Source: JBEAOO01 sp041164825 (GTDB lineage Bacteria > Pseudomonadota > Gammaproteobacteria > Burkholderiales > Burkholderiaceae_C). From it: a DNA stretch of 64,000 nucleotides. The stretch spans positions 1-64,000 of the forward strand of contig JBEAOO010000002.1 of the NCBI GenBank assembly GCA_041164825.1, in the 5' to 3' direction. Below, one piece after another: positions 37,487 to 46,201 of the stretch; position 1 is the stretch's first letter; every line of letters starts with the position of its first letter. Both the position numbers and the translations under genes were made by a program. Under the pieces are notes generated by a model. The model ran no database searches. It was not told the DNA's origin and worked only from the letters and a program-made list of their open reading frames with translations.

Positions 37487-38578
37487 ATGCCCGTCACCGA
37501 ATCCGCGCTGCTGCAAGCCCTTCAAACCGTCATCGACCCCAACACCGGCAGCGACTTCGTCAGCACCCGGCAGTTGAAAAACCTGCGCATCGATGGCGCC
37601 GAGGTGTCGTTTGATGTGGTGCTGGGCTACCCGGGCAAGAGCCAATTCGCCGCCCTGCGCACGGCGCTCTCTGAGGCCGCCCGCAGCGTGCCCGGCGTGG
37701 CCGGCGTGCATGCCAAGCTGAGCAGCCAGGTGGTGGCGCACGCCGTGCAGCGCGGCGTGGCCCTGCTGCCGAAGGTGAAAAACATCATCGCCGTGGCCTC
37801 GGGCAAGGGTGGCGTGGGCAAGAGCACCACCGCCGTCAACCTGGCCTTGGCGCTGGCCGCCGAAGGCGCCACCGTGGGCCTGCTCGACGCCGACATCTAC
37901 GGCCCCAGCCAGCCCATGATGATGGGCATCAGCGGCCAGCCCGAGAGCGCCGATGGCAAGACCATGGAGCCGATGCGCAACCACGGTGTGGAGGTGATGT
38001 CGATCGGCTTTCTGGTCGATGCCGCCAACCCCATGATTTGGCGCGGCCCGATGGCCACGCAGGCGCTGGAGCAACTGCTGCGCCAAACCAACTGGGGCGA
38101 CTTGGACTATTTGATCGTCGACATGCCCCCGGGCACCGGCGACATCCAGCTCACGCTGAGCCAAAAAGTGCCGCTGACCGGCGCGGTGATCGTCACCACC
38201 CCGCAGGACATCGCGCTGCTCGACGCGCGCAAGGGCCTGAAGATGTTTGAGAAAGTGGGCGTGCCCATCCTCGGCATCGTCGAGAACATGGCCGTGCACG
38301 TGTGCACGAACTGTGGCCACGTGGAGCACATTTTTGGCGCCGATGGCGGCAAGAAGATGGCGGCCGAATATGGCGTGGATTACCTCGGTGCGCTGCCACT
38401 GAACCTGAGCATCCGCGAGAGTGCCGACAGTGGCCGCCCCAGCGTGGTGGCCGAGCCCGAGGGCGAGATCGCCGGCATCTACAAGGCCGTGGCGCGCCAG
38501 GTGGCGGTCAAAGTGGCCCAGCGGGCGAAGGACTTTTCGGCCAAGTTCCCCACCATCAGCATCTCCAAAGACAGCTGA
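37487..38578 (+). CDS. apbC: Mrp/ApbC iron-sulfur cluster carrier ATPase
   Basis: A 363-residue protein: an N-terminal DUF59/MIP18 domain ([20 protein letters not shown]), Walker [53 protein letters not shown] and the cluster-binding CTNCGH. It binds and transfers a labile 4Fe-4S cluster to target enzymes in the cytosol. The ATG at 37487 is preferred to a GTG at 37475. dcd follows 89 bp later on the same strand. Confidence 0.94.
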   Translation: MPVTESALLQALQTVIDPNTGSDFVSTRQLKNLRIDGAEVSFDVVLGYPGKSQFAALRTALSEAARSVPGVAGVHAKLSSQVVAHAVQRGVALLPKVKNIIAVASGKGGVGKSTTAVNLALALAAEGATVGLLDADIYGPSQPMMMGISGQPESADGKTMEPMRNHGVEVMSIGFLVDAANPMIWRGPMATQALEQLLRQTNWGDLDYLIVDMPPGTGDIQLTLSQKVPLTGAVIVTTPQDIALLDARKGLKMFEKVGVPILGIVENMAVHVCTNCGHVEHIFGADGGKKMAAEYGVDYLGALPLNLSIRESADSGRPSVVAEPEGEIAGIYKAVARQVAVKVAQRAKDFSAKFPTISISKDS

Positions 38579-38667
38579 TTGGCGGCTGTATTTCCGCTGT
38601 CTGGCGGCTGTCGCGCCACCCGCGCGCGCTGGCTCTTAAAATCAGGCCCTGTTTTGAAGGACTGGGC

Positions 38668-39243
38668 ATGAGCATCAAGAGCGACAAGTGGATCCGGCGC
38701 ATGGCCGAGCAGACCGGCATGATTGAGCCGTTCGAGCCCGGCCAGGTGCGGCAAAACGCGGCCGGCGACAAGATCGTCAGCTACGGCACCAGCAGCTACG
38801 GCTACGACATCCGCTGCGCGCCCGAGTTCAAGGTCTTCACCAACATCCACAGCACCGTGGTGGACCCGAAGAACTTCGACGAGAACAGCTTTGTGGACAT
38901 CAACAAGGATGTCTGCGTCATCCCGCCCAACAGTTTCGCGCTGGCGCGCACGATGGAGTACTTCCGCATCCCGCGCAATGTGCTGACCATTTGCCTGGGC
39001 AAGAGCACCTACGCCCGCTGCGGCATCATCGTCAACGTGACGCCCTTCGAGCCCGAGTGGGAAGGTTATGTGACGCTGGAGTTCAGCAACACCACGCCGC
39101 TGCCCGCCAAGATTTATGCGGGCGAGGGCTGCGCGCAGGTGCTGTTTTTTGAGAGCGACCCGGACGACGTCTGCGAGACCAGCTACAAAGACCGCGGCGG
39201 CAAGTACCAAGGCCAGCGCGGCGTGACCTTGCCCAAGACCTGA
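38668..39243 (+). CDS. dcd: dCTP deaminase
   Basis: A 191-residue enzyme starting [20 protein letters not shown], the usual length. The conserved [38 protein letters not shown] (active-site Ser, Arg and Cys region), [20 protein letters not shown] and the C-terminal [18 protein letters not shown] are all present. It deaminates dCTP to dUTP, feeding thymidylate synthesis. The gene is cytosolic housekeeping and follows apbC. Confidence 0.96.
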   Translation: MSIKSDKWIRRMAEQTGMIEPFEPGQVRQNAAGDKIVSYGTSSYGYDIRCAPEFKVFTNIHSTVVDPKNFDENSFVDINKDVCVIPPNSFALARTMEYFRIPRNVLTICLGKSTYARCGIIVNVTPFEPEWEGYVTLEFSNTTPLPAKIYAGEGCAQVLFFESDPDDVCETSYKDRGGKYQGQRGVTLPKT

Positions 39244-39296
39244 ACGGTGGCTGAGGCCGCCCCACACCACCACAACAACACAGCAGGGAGAACGCC

Positions 39297-40184
39297 ATGA
39301 AATGGGAAGGCAACCGCCAGAGCGACAACGTGGAAGACGCCCGAGGTGGCGGCGGGGGTGGTTTGGGGGGCGGCTCGCGGCTCGGCGGCGGACGTGGTGT
39401 GGGCCTGGGCACGGTGGCGATTGCGCTGGTGGCGGGCTGGATTTTCGGCATCAACCCAATGACGGTGTTGAGCGTGCTGGGCGGGGTGGACGGCGGCAGC
39501 GCGCCTACCACGCAGGCGCCCGCTGGTGCGCCGCCCAAGAGCGATCCGCAAGCCGCGTTCGTCAGCACCGTGCTGGCCGACACCGAAGACGTGTGGCGCA
39601 AGCAGTTTCAGCAACTGGGTGGCAACTACACGGTGCCCAAGCTGCGGTTGTTCAGCGGCGCCGAGCCCACGGCCTGCGGTACCGGCCAAGCGGCCATGGG
39701 CCCGTTTTATTGCCCGGGCGACCAGAAGGTCTACATCGACCTGAGCTTTTACGAGACCATGAAGAACCGCCTGGGTGCGCCCGGCGACTTCGCCCAGGCC
39801 TATGTGATTGCGCACGAGGTGGGCCACCACGTGCAGCACCTGATGGGCATCACCGACAAGGTCGACCGCCTGCGCGGCCAAGCCAGCGAGGCGCAGCAAA
39901 ACGCGATGAGCGTGCGCTTGGAGCTGCAGGCCGATTGTTTCGCCGGCATCTGGGCCCACGACTCGCAGCAAAGCAAGGGCTGGCTGGAAAACGGCGACAT
40001 CGAAGAGGCGCTGAACGCCGCCACGCAAATTGGCGACGACGCGCTGCAGCGCAAATCACAAGGCACGGTGGTGCCCGAGAGCTTCACCCACGGCAGCAGC
40101 GCGCAGCGGGTGCGCTGGTTCCAGCGCGGCTTGCAAACCGGCAGCGTGCAGCAGTGCAACACCTTCGAGACGCGGCAGCTGTGA
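39297..40184 (+). CDS. ypfJ: YpfJ-family neutral zinc metallopeptidase-like protein
   Basis: A 295-residue protein, MKWEGNRQSDNVEDARGGGG, with a glycine-rich cytoplasmic start, one membrane helix (VGLGTVAIALVAGWIFGI, about residues 36-53) and a periplasmic domain. The zinc motif HEVGHH (HEXXH) occurs in AYVIAHEVGHHVQHLMGI; the downstream glutamate in RLELQADCFAG fits the third ligand. Other family marks are FYCPGDQKVYIDLSFYETM and QRVRWFQRGLQTG. Substrates of this family are poorly known. Confidence 0.92.
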   Translation: MKWEGNRQSDNVEDARGGGGGGLGGGSRLGGGRGVGLGTVAIALVAGWIFGINPMTVLSVLGGVDGGSAPTTQAPAGAPPKSDPQAAFVSTVLADTEDVWRKQFQQLGGNYTVPKLRLFSGAEPTACGTGQAAMGPFYCPGDQKVYIDLSFYETMKNRLGAPGDFAQAYVIAHEVGHHVQHLMGITDKVDRLRGQASEAQQNAMSVRLELQADCFAGIWAHDSQQSKGWLENGDIEEALNAATQIGDDALQRKSQGTVVPESFTHGSSAQRVRWFQRGLQTGSVQQCNTFETRQL

Positions 40185-40212
40185 TGTGCCGCACCGCGCG
40201 CCACACCGCGCC

Positions 40213-40620
40213 ATGAAACGCGCCCGGCTCGCCTCGGCGCCGCTGATCGAGGCCTGGTTCGACATGCTGGCCGGCGATGCCCGCCCGCACGCACGCCGCC
40301 TGCGCCAACTGGTGCAGGCGGCGGTGCCCGAGCTGGGCCTGAGCATCAAATGGGGCAACCTGCTGTTTGTGCTGCCCGACGGTCGCCACGCGCTGGCGCT
40401 GGCCGCGCAAAAGGCGCACCTGAACCTGCAGTGCTTCAGCGGCCACGCCTTGCAGGAGCGATTCCCGATGCTCGATGGCAACGGCAAAGGCCTGCGCAGC
40501 CTGAAATGCCGCCACAGCCAACCTCTGGACGAGGCGCTGGTGACGGCGCTGACGCTGGCCTGCGTGCAAGCTGTGCGCGACGACGCTGCGGCCGGCGCAG
40601 AGGCTGACGCCTCAGACTGA
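40213..40620 (+). CDS. DUF1801 domain protein
   Basis: A 135-residue protein starting MKRARLASAPLIEAWFDMLA at ATG 40213. The DUF1801/YdhG pattern is visible: HARRLRQLVQAAVPELGLSI, IKWGNLLFVLPDGRHALALA, HLNLQCFSG. It is a small soluble alpha/beta domain related to frataxin-like folds; no enzyme activity is established. It lies 28 bp after ypfJ and converges with the lldD-like gene. Confidence 0.8.
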   Translation: MKRARLASAPLIEAWFDMLAGDARPHARRLRQLVQAAVPELGLSIKWGNLLFVLPDGRHALALAAQKAHLNLQCFSGHALQERFPMLDGNGKGLRSLKCRHSQPLDEALVTALTLACVQAVRDDAAAGAEADASD

Positions 40621-40649
40621 GGCCTCGGTCCACGGGCTGCGCCGCGCCT

Positions 40650-41795
40650 TCAATACGTGCCCGGCTGCAAGATGCCGCGGTCGACGTTGGTGAGTTGGGT
40701 GTGGCCACAAAAAGCCATCGTCACGTCCAGCTCTTTGTGGATGATCTGCAGCGCCTTGGTGACACCCGCTTCGCCCATCGCGCCCAGGCCGTAGACCATG
40801 GCGCGGCCAATCATCGTGCCGCGCGCACCCAGGGCCCAGGCCTTGAGCACGTCCTGGCCCGAGCGCACGCCGCCGTCCATCCACACCTCGATCTGCGCGC
40901 CCACAGCTTCCACAATCGGCGGCAGGGCCTTGATGCTGGACAGCGCACCATCGAGCTGGCGGCCGCCGTGGTTGCTGACCACGATCGCATCGGCGCCGCT
41001 GGCCACGGCCAGGCGCGCGTCTTCCACGTCTTGAATGCCCTTCAAGATCAGCTTGCCGCCCCATTGCTGTTTGACCCAGGCCACATCGGCCCAGGACAGG
41101 CGCGGGTCGAATTGCTCATTGGTCCAGGCCGAGAGCGAGCGCATGTCGCTCACGCCTTCGACGTGGCCGACCAGGTTGCGGAAGGTGTGGCGTTGGGTGC
41201 CCAACATGCCCAGGCACCAACGTGGCTTGGTGGCCAGGTTGATGATGTTGCGCAGCGTGGGGCGGGGCGGGGCGGTGAGGCCGTTTTTCAGGTCTTTGTG
41301 GCGCTGGCCGATCACCTGCAAATCGAGTGTGAGCACCAGGGCGCTGCACTTGGCGGCGCGGGCGCGCTCAATCATCCGGCTCATGGCCTGGCGGTCGCGC
41401 ATCATGTAGAGCTGGAACCAGAACGGCGCCGAGGTGTTCTCGGCGATGTCCTCGATCGAGCAGATGCTCATGGTCGAGAGCGTGAACGGGATGCCGAATT
41501 TCTCGGCCGCCTTGGCTGCCTTGATCTCGCCATCGGCGTGCTGCATGCCGGTCAGGCCCACCGGGGCGATGGCCACCGGCATCTTCACCGCCTGGCCCAC
41601 CATGGTGGTGGCGGTGCTGCGGTTTTCCATGTTCACGGCCACGCGTTGGCGCAGCTTGATGGTTTGGAAATCGGCCTCGTTGGCGCGGTAGGTGCTCTCG
41701 GTCCACGAGCCGGAATCGGCGTAGTCGTAGAACATGCGCGGCACGCGTTTCTCGGCCAGCACGCGCAGGTCTTCAATCTCGGTGATCACGGGCAT
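40650..41795 (-). CDS. lldD: FMN-dependent alpha-hydroxy acid dehydrogenase (L-lactate dehydrogenase type)
   Basis: A 381-residue TIM-barrel flavoenzyme. RVPRMFYDYADSGSWTESTY opens the family; APVGLTGMQHADGEIKAAKA and PFTLSTMSICSIEDIAENT line the FMN pocket; VVSNHGGRQLDG contains the catalytic histidine; VWMDGGVRSGQDVLKAWALG and GARGTMIGRAMVYGLGAMGE bind the FMN phosphate. It oxidises L-lactate or a related 2-hydroxy acid, passing electrons to the membrane. Lactate is most likely, but glycolate or mandelate cannot be excluded. No lldP permease or regulator is adjacent. Confidence 0.88.
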   Translation of the reverse strand: MPVITEIEDLRVLAEKRVPRMFYDYADSGSWTESTYRANEADFQTIKLRQRVAVNMENRSTATTMVGQAVKMPVAIAPVGLTGMQHADGEIKAAKAAEKFGIPFTLSTMSICSIEDIAENTSAPFWFQLYMMRDRQAMSRMIERARAAKCSALVLTLDLQVIGQRHKDLKNGLTAPPRPTLRNIINLATKPRWCLGMLGTQRHTFRNLVGHVEGVSDMRSLSAWTNEQFDPRLSWADVAWVKQQWGGKLILKGIQDVEDARLAVASGADAIVVSNHGGRQLDGALSSIKALPPIVEAVGAQIEVWMDGGVRSGQDVLKAWALGARGTMIGRAMVYGLGAMGEAGVTKALQIIHKELDVTMAFCGHTQLTNVDRGILQPGTY

Positions 41796-41968
41796 CGCTT
41801 GTCTCCAGCTTGTGGGTGTTCTTGAAAATCAGCGGCGATGCTAAATCGCGGCCTGCGGCAGCGGGCTGAAAAATTCTCAGGTGGCGGCTGAAATCCTGCC
41901 GCGCCTTCGGCCCTTGCTTGGCGCTTGCTCTGCCCTTGCTCGGCAGTTGCCGCGCGCGCAGGCCGGGC

Positions 41969-43219
41969 TCAAACCGTGCCCGACCCGTCGCCCAAGCCGC
42001 CGCCAGCGTCGCCAAACAGCGGCAGGTTCTCGCTCACGTGCAGCGCGCCGCCATGGCTGCCACCTTCGGGCCAGCGGCCGGTGAGCGGCGGCTGGGCGAG
42101 CTCGCTCACCGCCTGCAAGCCGCCCGCGCGCACGCCCAGGAGCCGCAAGCGCTGGCTCAGATCCACGCGCTTCAAGCACTGGCCGGCCGCGTGGCGGATG
42201 GTGGTGGCGTCGAGCGTGTGGGCGGGCAGGGTGAGGTCGCGGGTGACGATGCGGAAATCGTCGTAACGCAGCTTGATGCCGATGGTGCGGGCGGCGTAGC
42301 CCTTGCGCACCAGATCGGCGGCCAGGCGCACGCACAGGTCGGTGAAGATGGGCGTGAGCCGGGCGCGGTCGCGCACAGGGTGCAGGTCGCGCTCGAGCGT
42401 GGTTTCGCGGCTGATGGAGCGCGGCTCGCTGTGGGTCACCACCGCCCGCTCATCGCGCCCGTGGGCGGCTGCGTGCAGCCAGGCGCCGTAGTTGCTCCCA
42501 AACGCTTGCTGCAGCATCAGGGGGTCGGCCGCGGCCAGCTCACCAATGGTGTGGATGCCGAGCGCGGTGAGCCGCTCGCTGGCCTTCGGGCCGATGCCGT
42601 TGATCTTGCGCGCCGCCAGTGGCCAGATGCGGGCGGGGATGTCGGCCGCCGTCAGCAGGGTGAGGCCATTGGGTTTGTCGAGATCGGAGCCTATTTTGGA
42701 GAGCAGCTTGTTGGGGCTGATGCCGACCGAGCAGGTCAGACCGGTGGCTTGGAACACCGCCGCCCGCAGCGCCGTGCCGATGGCGCGCCCGCCATCGTCG
42801 GCCACGCCGGGCACCTCGCTGAGGTCGATGTAGATCTCATCAATGCCGCGGTCTTCCACGTGCGGCGTGAGCGCGCGCACGGCGGCTTTGAACAAGCGCG
42901 AGTGGTGGCGGTAGGACTCGAAATCGACCGGCAGCAGCACCGCATCAGGCGCGAGTGCGGCGGCTTTCATCATGCCCATGGCCGAGTGCACGCCCAGCGC
43001 GCGCGCCTCGTAGGTGGAGGTGGTGATGACGCCGCGGCCGGTGTAGTCGCGCAGTTGGGCGAAGCGGTGGCCGCCACCTGGCAGCAGCTCGGGCTGGTGG
43101 TCGCGGCTGCCGCCGATCACCACCGCTTGCCCGCGCAGCGCGGGGTAGCGCAGCAGCTCGACCGACGCGTAGAAGGCGTCCATGTCGAGGTGGGCGATGA
43201 AGCGGGGTGGGGTGGGCAT
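41969..43219 (-). CDS. dinB: DNA polymerase IV (Y family)
   Basis: A 416-residue translesion polymerase: IAHLDMDAFYASVELLRYPA (catalytic Asp pair), AVVIGG, RGIDEIYIDLSEVPG (second catalytic acid pair), TCSVGISPNKLLSKIGSDLD, and the little-finger domain from about residue 240. The C-terminal 40 residues (HVSENLPLFGDAGGGLGDGS) include a QLPLF-like beta-clamp motif, here NLPLF. A perfect LexA-type site lies just before the ATG, so SOS induction is expected. The 173-bp gap to the lldD-like gene holds nothing recognised. Confidence 0.95.
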   Translation of the reverse strand: MPTPPRFIAHLDMDAFYASVELLRYPALRGQAVVIGGSRDHQPELLPGGGHRFAQLRDYTGRGVITTSTYEARALGVHSAMGMMKAAALAPDAVLLPVDFESYRHHSRLFKAAVRALTPHVEDRGIDEIYIDLSEVPGVADDGGRAIGTALRAAVFQATGLTCSVGISPNKLLSKIGSDLDKPNGLTLLTAADIPARIWPLAARKINGIGPKASERLTALGIHTIGELAAADPLMLQQAFGSNYGAWLHAAAHGRDERAVVTHSEPRSISRETTLERDLHPVRDRARLTPIFTDLCVRLAADLVRKGYAARTIGIKLRYDDFRIVTRDLTLPAHTLDATTIRHAAGQCLKRVDLSQRLRLLGVRAGGLQAVSELAQPPLTGRWPEGGSHGGALHVSENLPLFGDAGGGLGDGSGTV

Positions 43220-43222
43220 GGC

Positions 43223-43238
43223 TGTATGAATATACAGC
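43223..43238 (-). promoter_or_regulatory. LexA (SOS) box upstream of dinB
   Basis: On the minus strand the 16-mer CTGTATATTCATACAG matches the LexA consensus CTGT-N8-ACAG. It ends 3 bp before the dinB ATG at 43219. A -10-like TATATT lies within the box. Confidence 0.9.
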
Positions 43239-43377
43239 CTGCGGGCGACTCAACTTCACCGACGTGGGGCCTGCATTCACAGATCTTTACCGCCACGACA
43301 AGCCGGCTTCACCCTTGGCGCCGACCATGAAGTCCTGCTTGAGAAACAAGCTGCCTTTTTCACCCCAGGAGACTCTG

Positions 43378-43989
43378 ATGACCGAATTGAACAACAAGCT
43401 GCCTCTCGTTGCTGGTGCCGCATCGGGCCGTTCCAACCGCGTACGCCGTTGGGCCGTGGGCCTGTCCTTGGCCGCCATGGCGGGTGCCGCGAGCTTGGCC
43501 GTGGCTGCGGGCGGCGAGCACGGCCGCGGTGGCGACATGGGTGGCTCCGGCATGATGCACGAGGCGCCCATGGGCGGCCGCGGGCTCGACCGCATGCTCG
43601 ACAACGTCAAGGCCACCGACGCGCAGCGCACCCAGATCAAAAAGATCATGGAAACCGCGCAAAAGGACATGCAAGCCCAGCACGAGGCCGGCCGTGCCAA
43701 CCACGAGAAGATGCTGAGTCTGTTTGCCGCGCCCACCGTCGATGCCGCAGCCGTCGAAGCCGTGCGCCAACAAAGCGTGGCCCAGCACGATCAGGGCAGC
43801 AAGCGCATGACGCAAGCGCTGCTGGAGGCGAGCAAGGTGCTGACCCCCGCCCAGCGCACGCAACTGGTGGACGTCATGAAGCAACGCGGTGAGCACATGC
43901 GCGGTGGCGACGAGCACGGCGGCCGCCACGGTGGCGACGATCGTCGCTCGCCCGCAGGCTCGGCAGGTGCGGCTTCTCGCCCGCAGTGA
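43378..43989 (+). CDS. Spy/CpxP-like periplasmic protein
   Basis: A 203-residue protein with a long basic signal region (SNRVRRWAVGLSLAAMAGAA, cleavage near AVAAG) and a helical mature part with two LTxxQ-type motifs: ATDAQRTQIKKIMETAQKD and LTPAQRTQLVDVMKQRGEH. Gly/His-rich stretches flank these (GGEHGRGGDMGGSGMMHEAP; the C-terminal GGDEHGGRHGGDD) and may bind metal. The ATG at 43378 follows AGGAGA. The CpxR/CpxA-like pair immediately downstream suggests an envelope-stress circuit in which this protein restrains the kinase. Confidence 0.82.
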   Translation: MTELNNKLPLVAGAASGRSNRVRRWAVGLSLAAMAGAASLAVAAGGEHGRGGDMGGSGMMHEAPMGGRGLDRMLDNVKATDAQRTQIKKIMETAQKDMQAQHEAGRANHEKMLSLFAAPTVDAAAVEAVRQQSVAQHDQGSKRMTQALLEASKVLTPAQRTQLVDVMKQRGEHMRGGDEHGGRHGGDDRRSPAGSAGAASRPQ

Positions 43990-43997
43990 CTCGCTCC

Positions 43998-44077
43998 AGC
44001 CCGGCTATGCTTGACCACATGGCCGGGCTGTTCCACCCGCATTGACCGCCTCCCCGTCCAGCTCACCCGGCTGGACG
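43998..44077 (+). repeat. Two adjacent inverted repeats ahead of the response-regulator gene
   Basis: CAGCCCGGC (43998-44006) pairs with 44022-44030, and CGTCCAGC (44055-44062) pairs with 44070-44077. They occupy most of the 110 bp between the Spy-like gene and the regulator. No T-run follows either, so they may act as operators or partial attenuators rather than terminators. Confidence 0.5.
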
Positions 44078-44099
44078 CGTTTGACACCCTCCGTTCGCC

Positions 44100-44813
44100 A
44101 TGACCACACGTTTGCTTTTGATCGACGATGACGTCCGCCTGTCCACCATGGTGGGCGACTACCTGCGGCAGGCGGGGTTCGATGTCAGCACGGCGGGCTC
44201 GCTGGCGGCCGGCCGCGAGGTGTTGGCGGCGGGCGTGTTTGATGCGTTGCTGCTCGACCTGATGCTGCCCGATGGCGATGGCCTCGACCTGTGCCGCGAG
44301 TTGCGCGCCAACGCGCGCACCCGCGCGCTGCCGCTGCTGATGCTGACCGCGCGTGGCGAGCCGCTGGACCGCATCGTCGGGCTCGAACTTGGCGCCGACG
44401 ACTACCTGCCCAAACCCTTTGAGCCGCGCGAGTTGCTGGCGCGGGTGAAGGCGCTGCTGCGCCGTGCCACGCCTCAGCCCGCGGGCAACGACGACGTGCT
44501 GCGTTTTGGCCGCCTGGAGATCGACCTCGGCGGCCGCCTGGCGCGCCTCGATGGCCAGCCGTGTGACCTCACCAGCCACCAGTTCGACCTGCTGGTGGTG
44601 CTGGCGCAAAGCGCGGGCCGCGTGCTCTCGCGCGACCAGATCATGGACGCGCTCAAGGGCCACCCGATGGAGGCGTTTGACCGCTCCATCGACGTGCACA
44701 TCTCGCGCATCCGTGCCGTGATCGAAACCGACCCGAAAGCCCCGCGCCGGGTGCTGACGGTGCGCGGCAGTGGTTACCTCTTTGCCCGCAAGCAAGACGC
44801 CGACGCGGAATGA
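44100..44813 (+). CDS. OmpR-family response regulator (CpxR-like)
   Basis: A 237-residue regulator. Receiver: LLLIDDDVRLSTMVGDYLRQ, acceptor Asp in LLLDLMLPDGDGLDLCR, Thr in LMLTARGE and Lys in DDYLPKPFEPREL. The winged-helix output ends FDRSIDVHISRIRAVIETDP and TVRGSGYLFARKQDA. The stop overlaps the kinase start by 4 bp (ATGA). Together with the Spy-like gene upstream it resembles a Cpx-type system; names are tentative because OmpR-family members are alike. Confidence 0.9.
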   Translation: MTTRLLLIDDDVRLSTMVGDYLRQAGFDVSTAGSLAAGREVLAAGVFDALLLDLMLPDGDGLDLCRELRANARTRALPLLMLTARGEPLDRIVGLELGADDYLPKPFEPRELLARVKALLRRATPQPAGNDDVLRFGRLEIDLGGRLARLDGQPCDLTSHQFDLLVVLAQSAGRVLSRDQIMDALKGHPMEAFDRSIDVHISRIRAVIETDPKAPRRVLTVRGSGYLFARKQDADAE

Positions 44814-46201
44814 AGGCGCTCTACCTGCGCATCTACGTCACCGTGGTGGCGGCGCTGCTGCTGTTTGCGGGCGTGTCGGCGGTGGTGTTTCAGCGCCATG
44901 TGGCGCAGGAGCGCGAGCAGTTTGAGAGCCGCATGGCCGAGCGCACGGTGGCCTGGGCCGAGTTGATTCAGCGCTCGCTGCCGGGCGACGATGCACCTGC
45001 CAACGAGCAAGCGCAGGCGCTGGAGGAGTGGTCGCACCGCTTGCGCTTGCCGATGGCGCTGGACGATGCGCAAGGCCATCGCATTGGTGCCTCCGAGATG
45101 TTTGAGGAGCGCGCGGGCGAGGGCCGGCAGCGCTTGTTTGAGGTGCGCTTTGACGACGGCCGCACGCTGTGGGTGATGCGTTTGCGCGGGCCTCGCCCCG
45201 GCGGGCCGGACGGCGCGTTTGGGCCCGATGGCCGACCCGGCCTGGGCCAGCCCGGCGGGCCACCGCCCTGGCTGCCTTTTGTGCTGCCGGCTTGGCAAGG
45301 TGGGGCCAGCTTGTTGGCCGTGCTGCTGGTGCTGTTTGTGGCCGTGGCGGCCGGCGCTTGGCCCGTGGTGCGCCGGCTCACACGGCGGCTCGAAGCGCTC
45401 AAGCGCGGCGTGGAAACCTTTGGCGCCGGGCAGTTGAGCCACCGCGTCGAGGTGTCGGGCAGCGACGAGGTGGCCGCGCTGGCCAGCAGCTTCAACCAGG
45501 CCGCGGGTCGCATTGAAGCCTTGCTGCGCGCGCACCAATCGTTGTTGGCCAACGCCAGCCACGAACTGCGCTCGCCGCTGGCGCGCATGAAGATGGCGCT
45601 GGCCATGATCGACGACGTGCCCGAGGCCCAGCGCCAGGCGCTCAAGGGCGAGATCGGTGTCAACATCCGCGAGCTCGACGCGCTGGTGGAAGAGGTGCTG
45701 CTGGCCAGCCGGCTCGACGCCATCGACAAGCTCGAACACCACGAATCGCTGGATTTGCTCTCGCTGGCGGCCGAAGAAGCCTCGCGCGTGGACGCCGAAC
45801 TCGATGCCCATGGCGAGGCCCCCGCGGTGCTGGGCGATGAGCGCTTGGTGCGCCGCGCATTGCGCAACCTGCTGGAGAACGCGCGCCGCTATGGCGGCGA
45901 CGAGGTCAGCGTGGAGCTGGTGCGTGAAAACGCCGGCGGCATCGAGCGCTTGGCCGTGCGCGTGTGCGACCGCGGGCCGGGCGTGCCAACCGACTTGCGC
46001 GAGCGCATTTTCGAGCCCTTCTACCGCCTGCCCGGCCACGCCGAAAAGGCCGGCGGGGTGGGCCTGGGGCTGAGCCTGGTGCGCCAGATTGCCGAGCGCC
46101 ACGGCGGCAGCGTGCGCTGCGAGCCGCGCGAGGGCGGCGGCAGCTGCTTCGTGTTCAGCCTGCCCGTCGCCGCATCACCCACCGCGACCACCAAGCCCTG
46201 A
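44810..46201 (+). CDS. Sensor histidine kinase (CpxA-like)
   Basis: A 463-residue kinase. TM1 is residues 5-28, a periplasmic domain of about 130 residues follows (ending in a Gly/Pro-rich stretch GPRPGGPDGAFGPDGRPGLG), TM2 about 163-185, then HAMP (RRLTRRLEALKRGVETFGAG). The HisKA box is LANASHELRSPLARMKMALA (His near 250), and the ATPase has NLLENARRYGGDE, DRGPGVP and GGVGLGLSLVRQIAERHGG. Its 3' end overlaps the convergent DUF3717 gene by 47 bp. Confidence 0.9.
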   Translation: MKALYLRIYVTVVAALLLFAGVSAVVFQRHVAQEREQFESRMAERTVAWAELIQRSLPGDDAPANEQAQALEEWSHRLRLPMALDDAQGHRIGASEMFEERAGEGRQRLFEVRFDDGRTLWVMRLRGPRPGGPDGAFGPDGRPGLGQPGGPPPWLPFVLPAWQGGASLLAVLLVLFVAVAAGAWPVVRRLTRRLEALKRGVETFGAGQLSHRVEVSGSDEVAALASSFNQAAGRIEALLRAHQSLLANASHELRSPLARMKMALAMIDDVPEAQRQALKGEIGVNIRELDALVEEVLLASRLDAIDKLEHHESLDLLSLAAEEASRVDAELDAHGEAPAVLGDERLVRRALRNLLENARRYGGDEVSVELVRENAGGIERLAVRVCDRGPGVPTDLRERIFEPFYRLPGHAEKAGGVGLGLSLVRQIAERHGGSVRCEPREGGGSCFVFSLPVAASPTATTKP

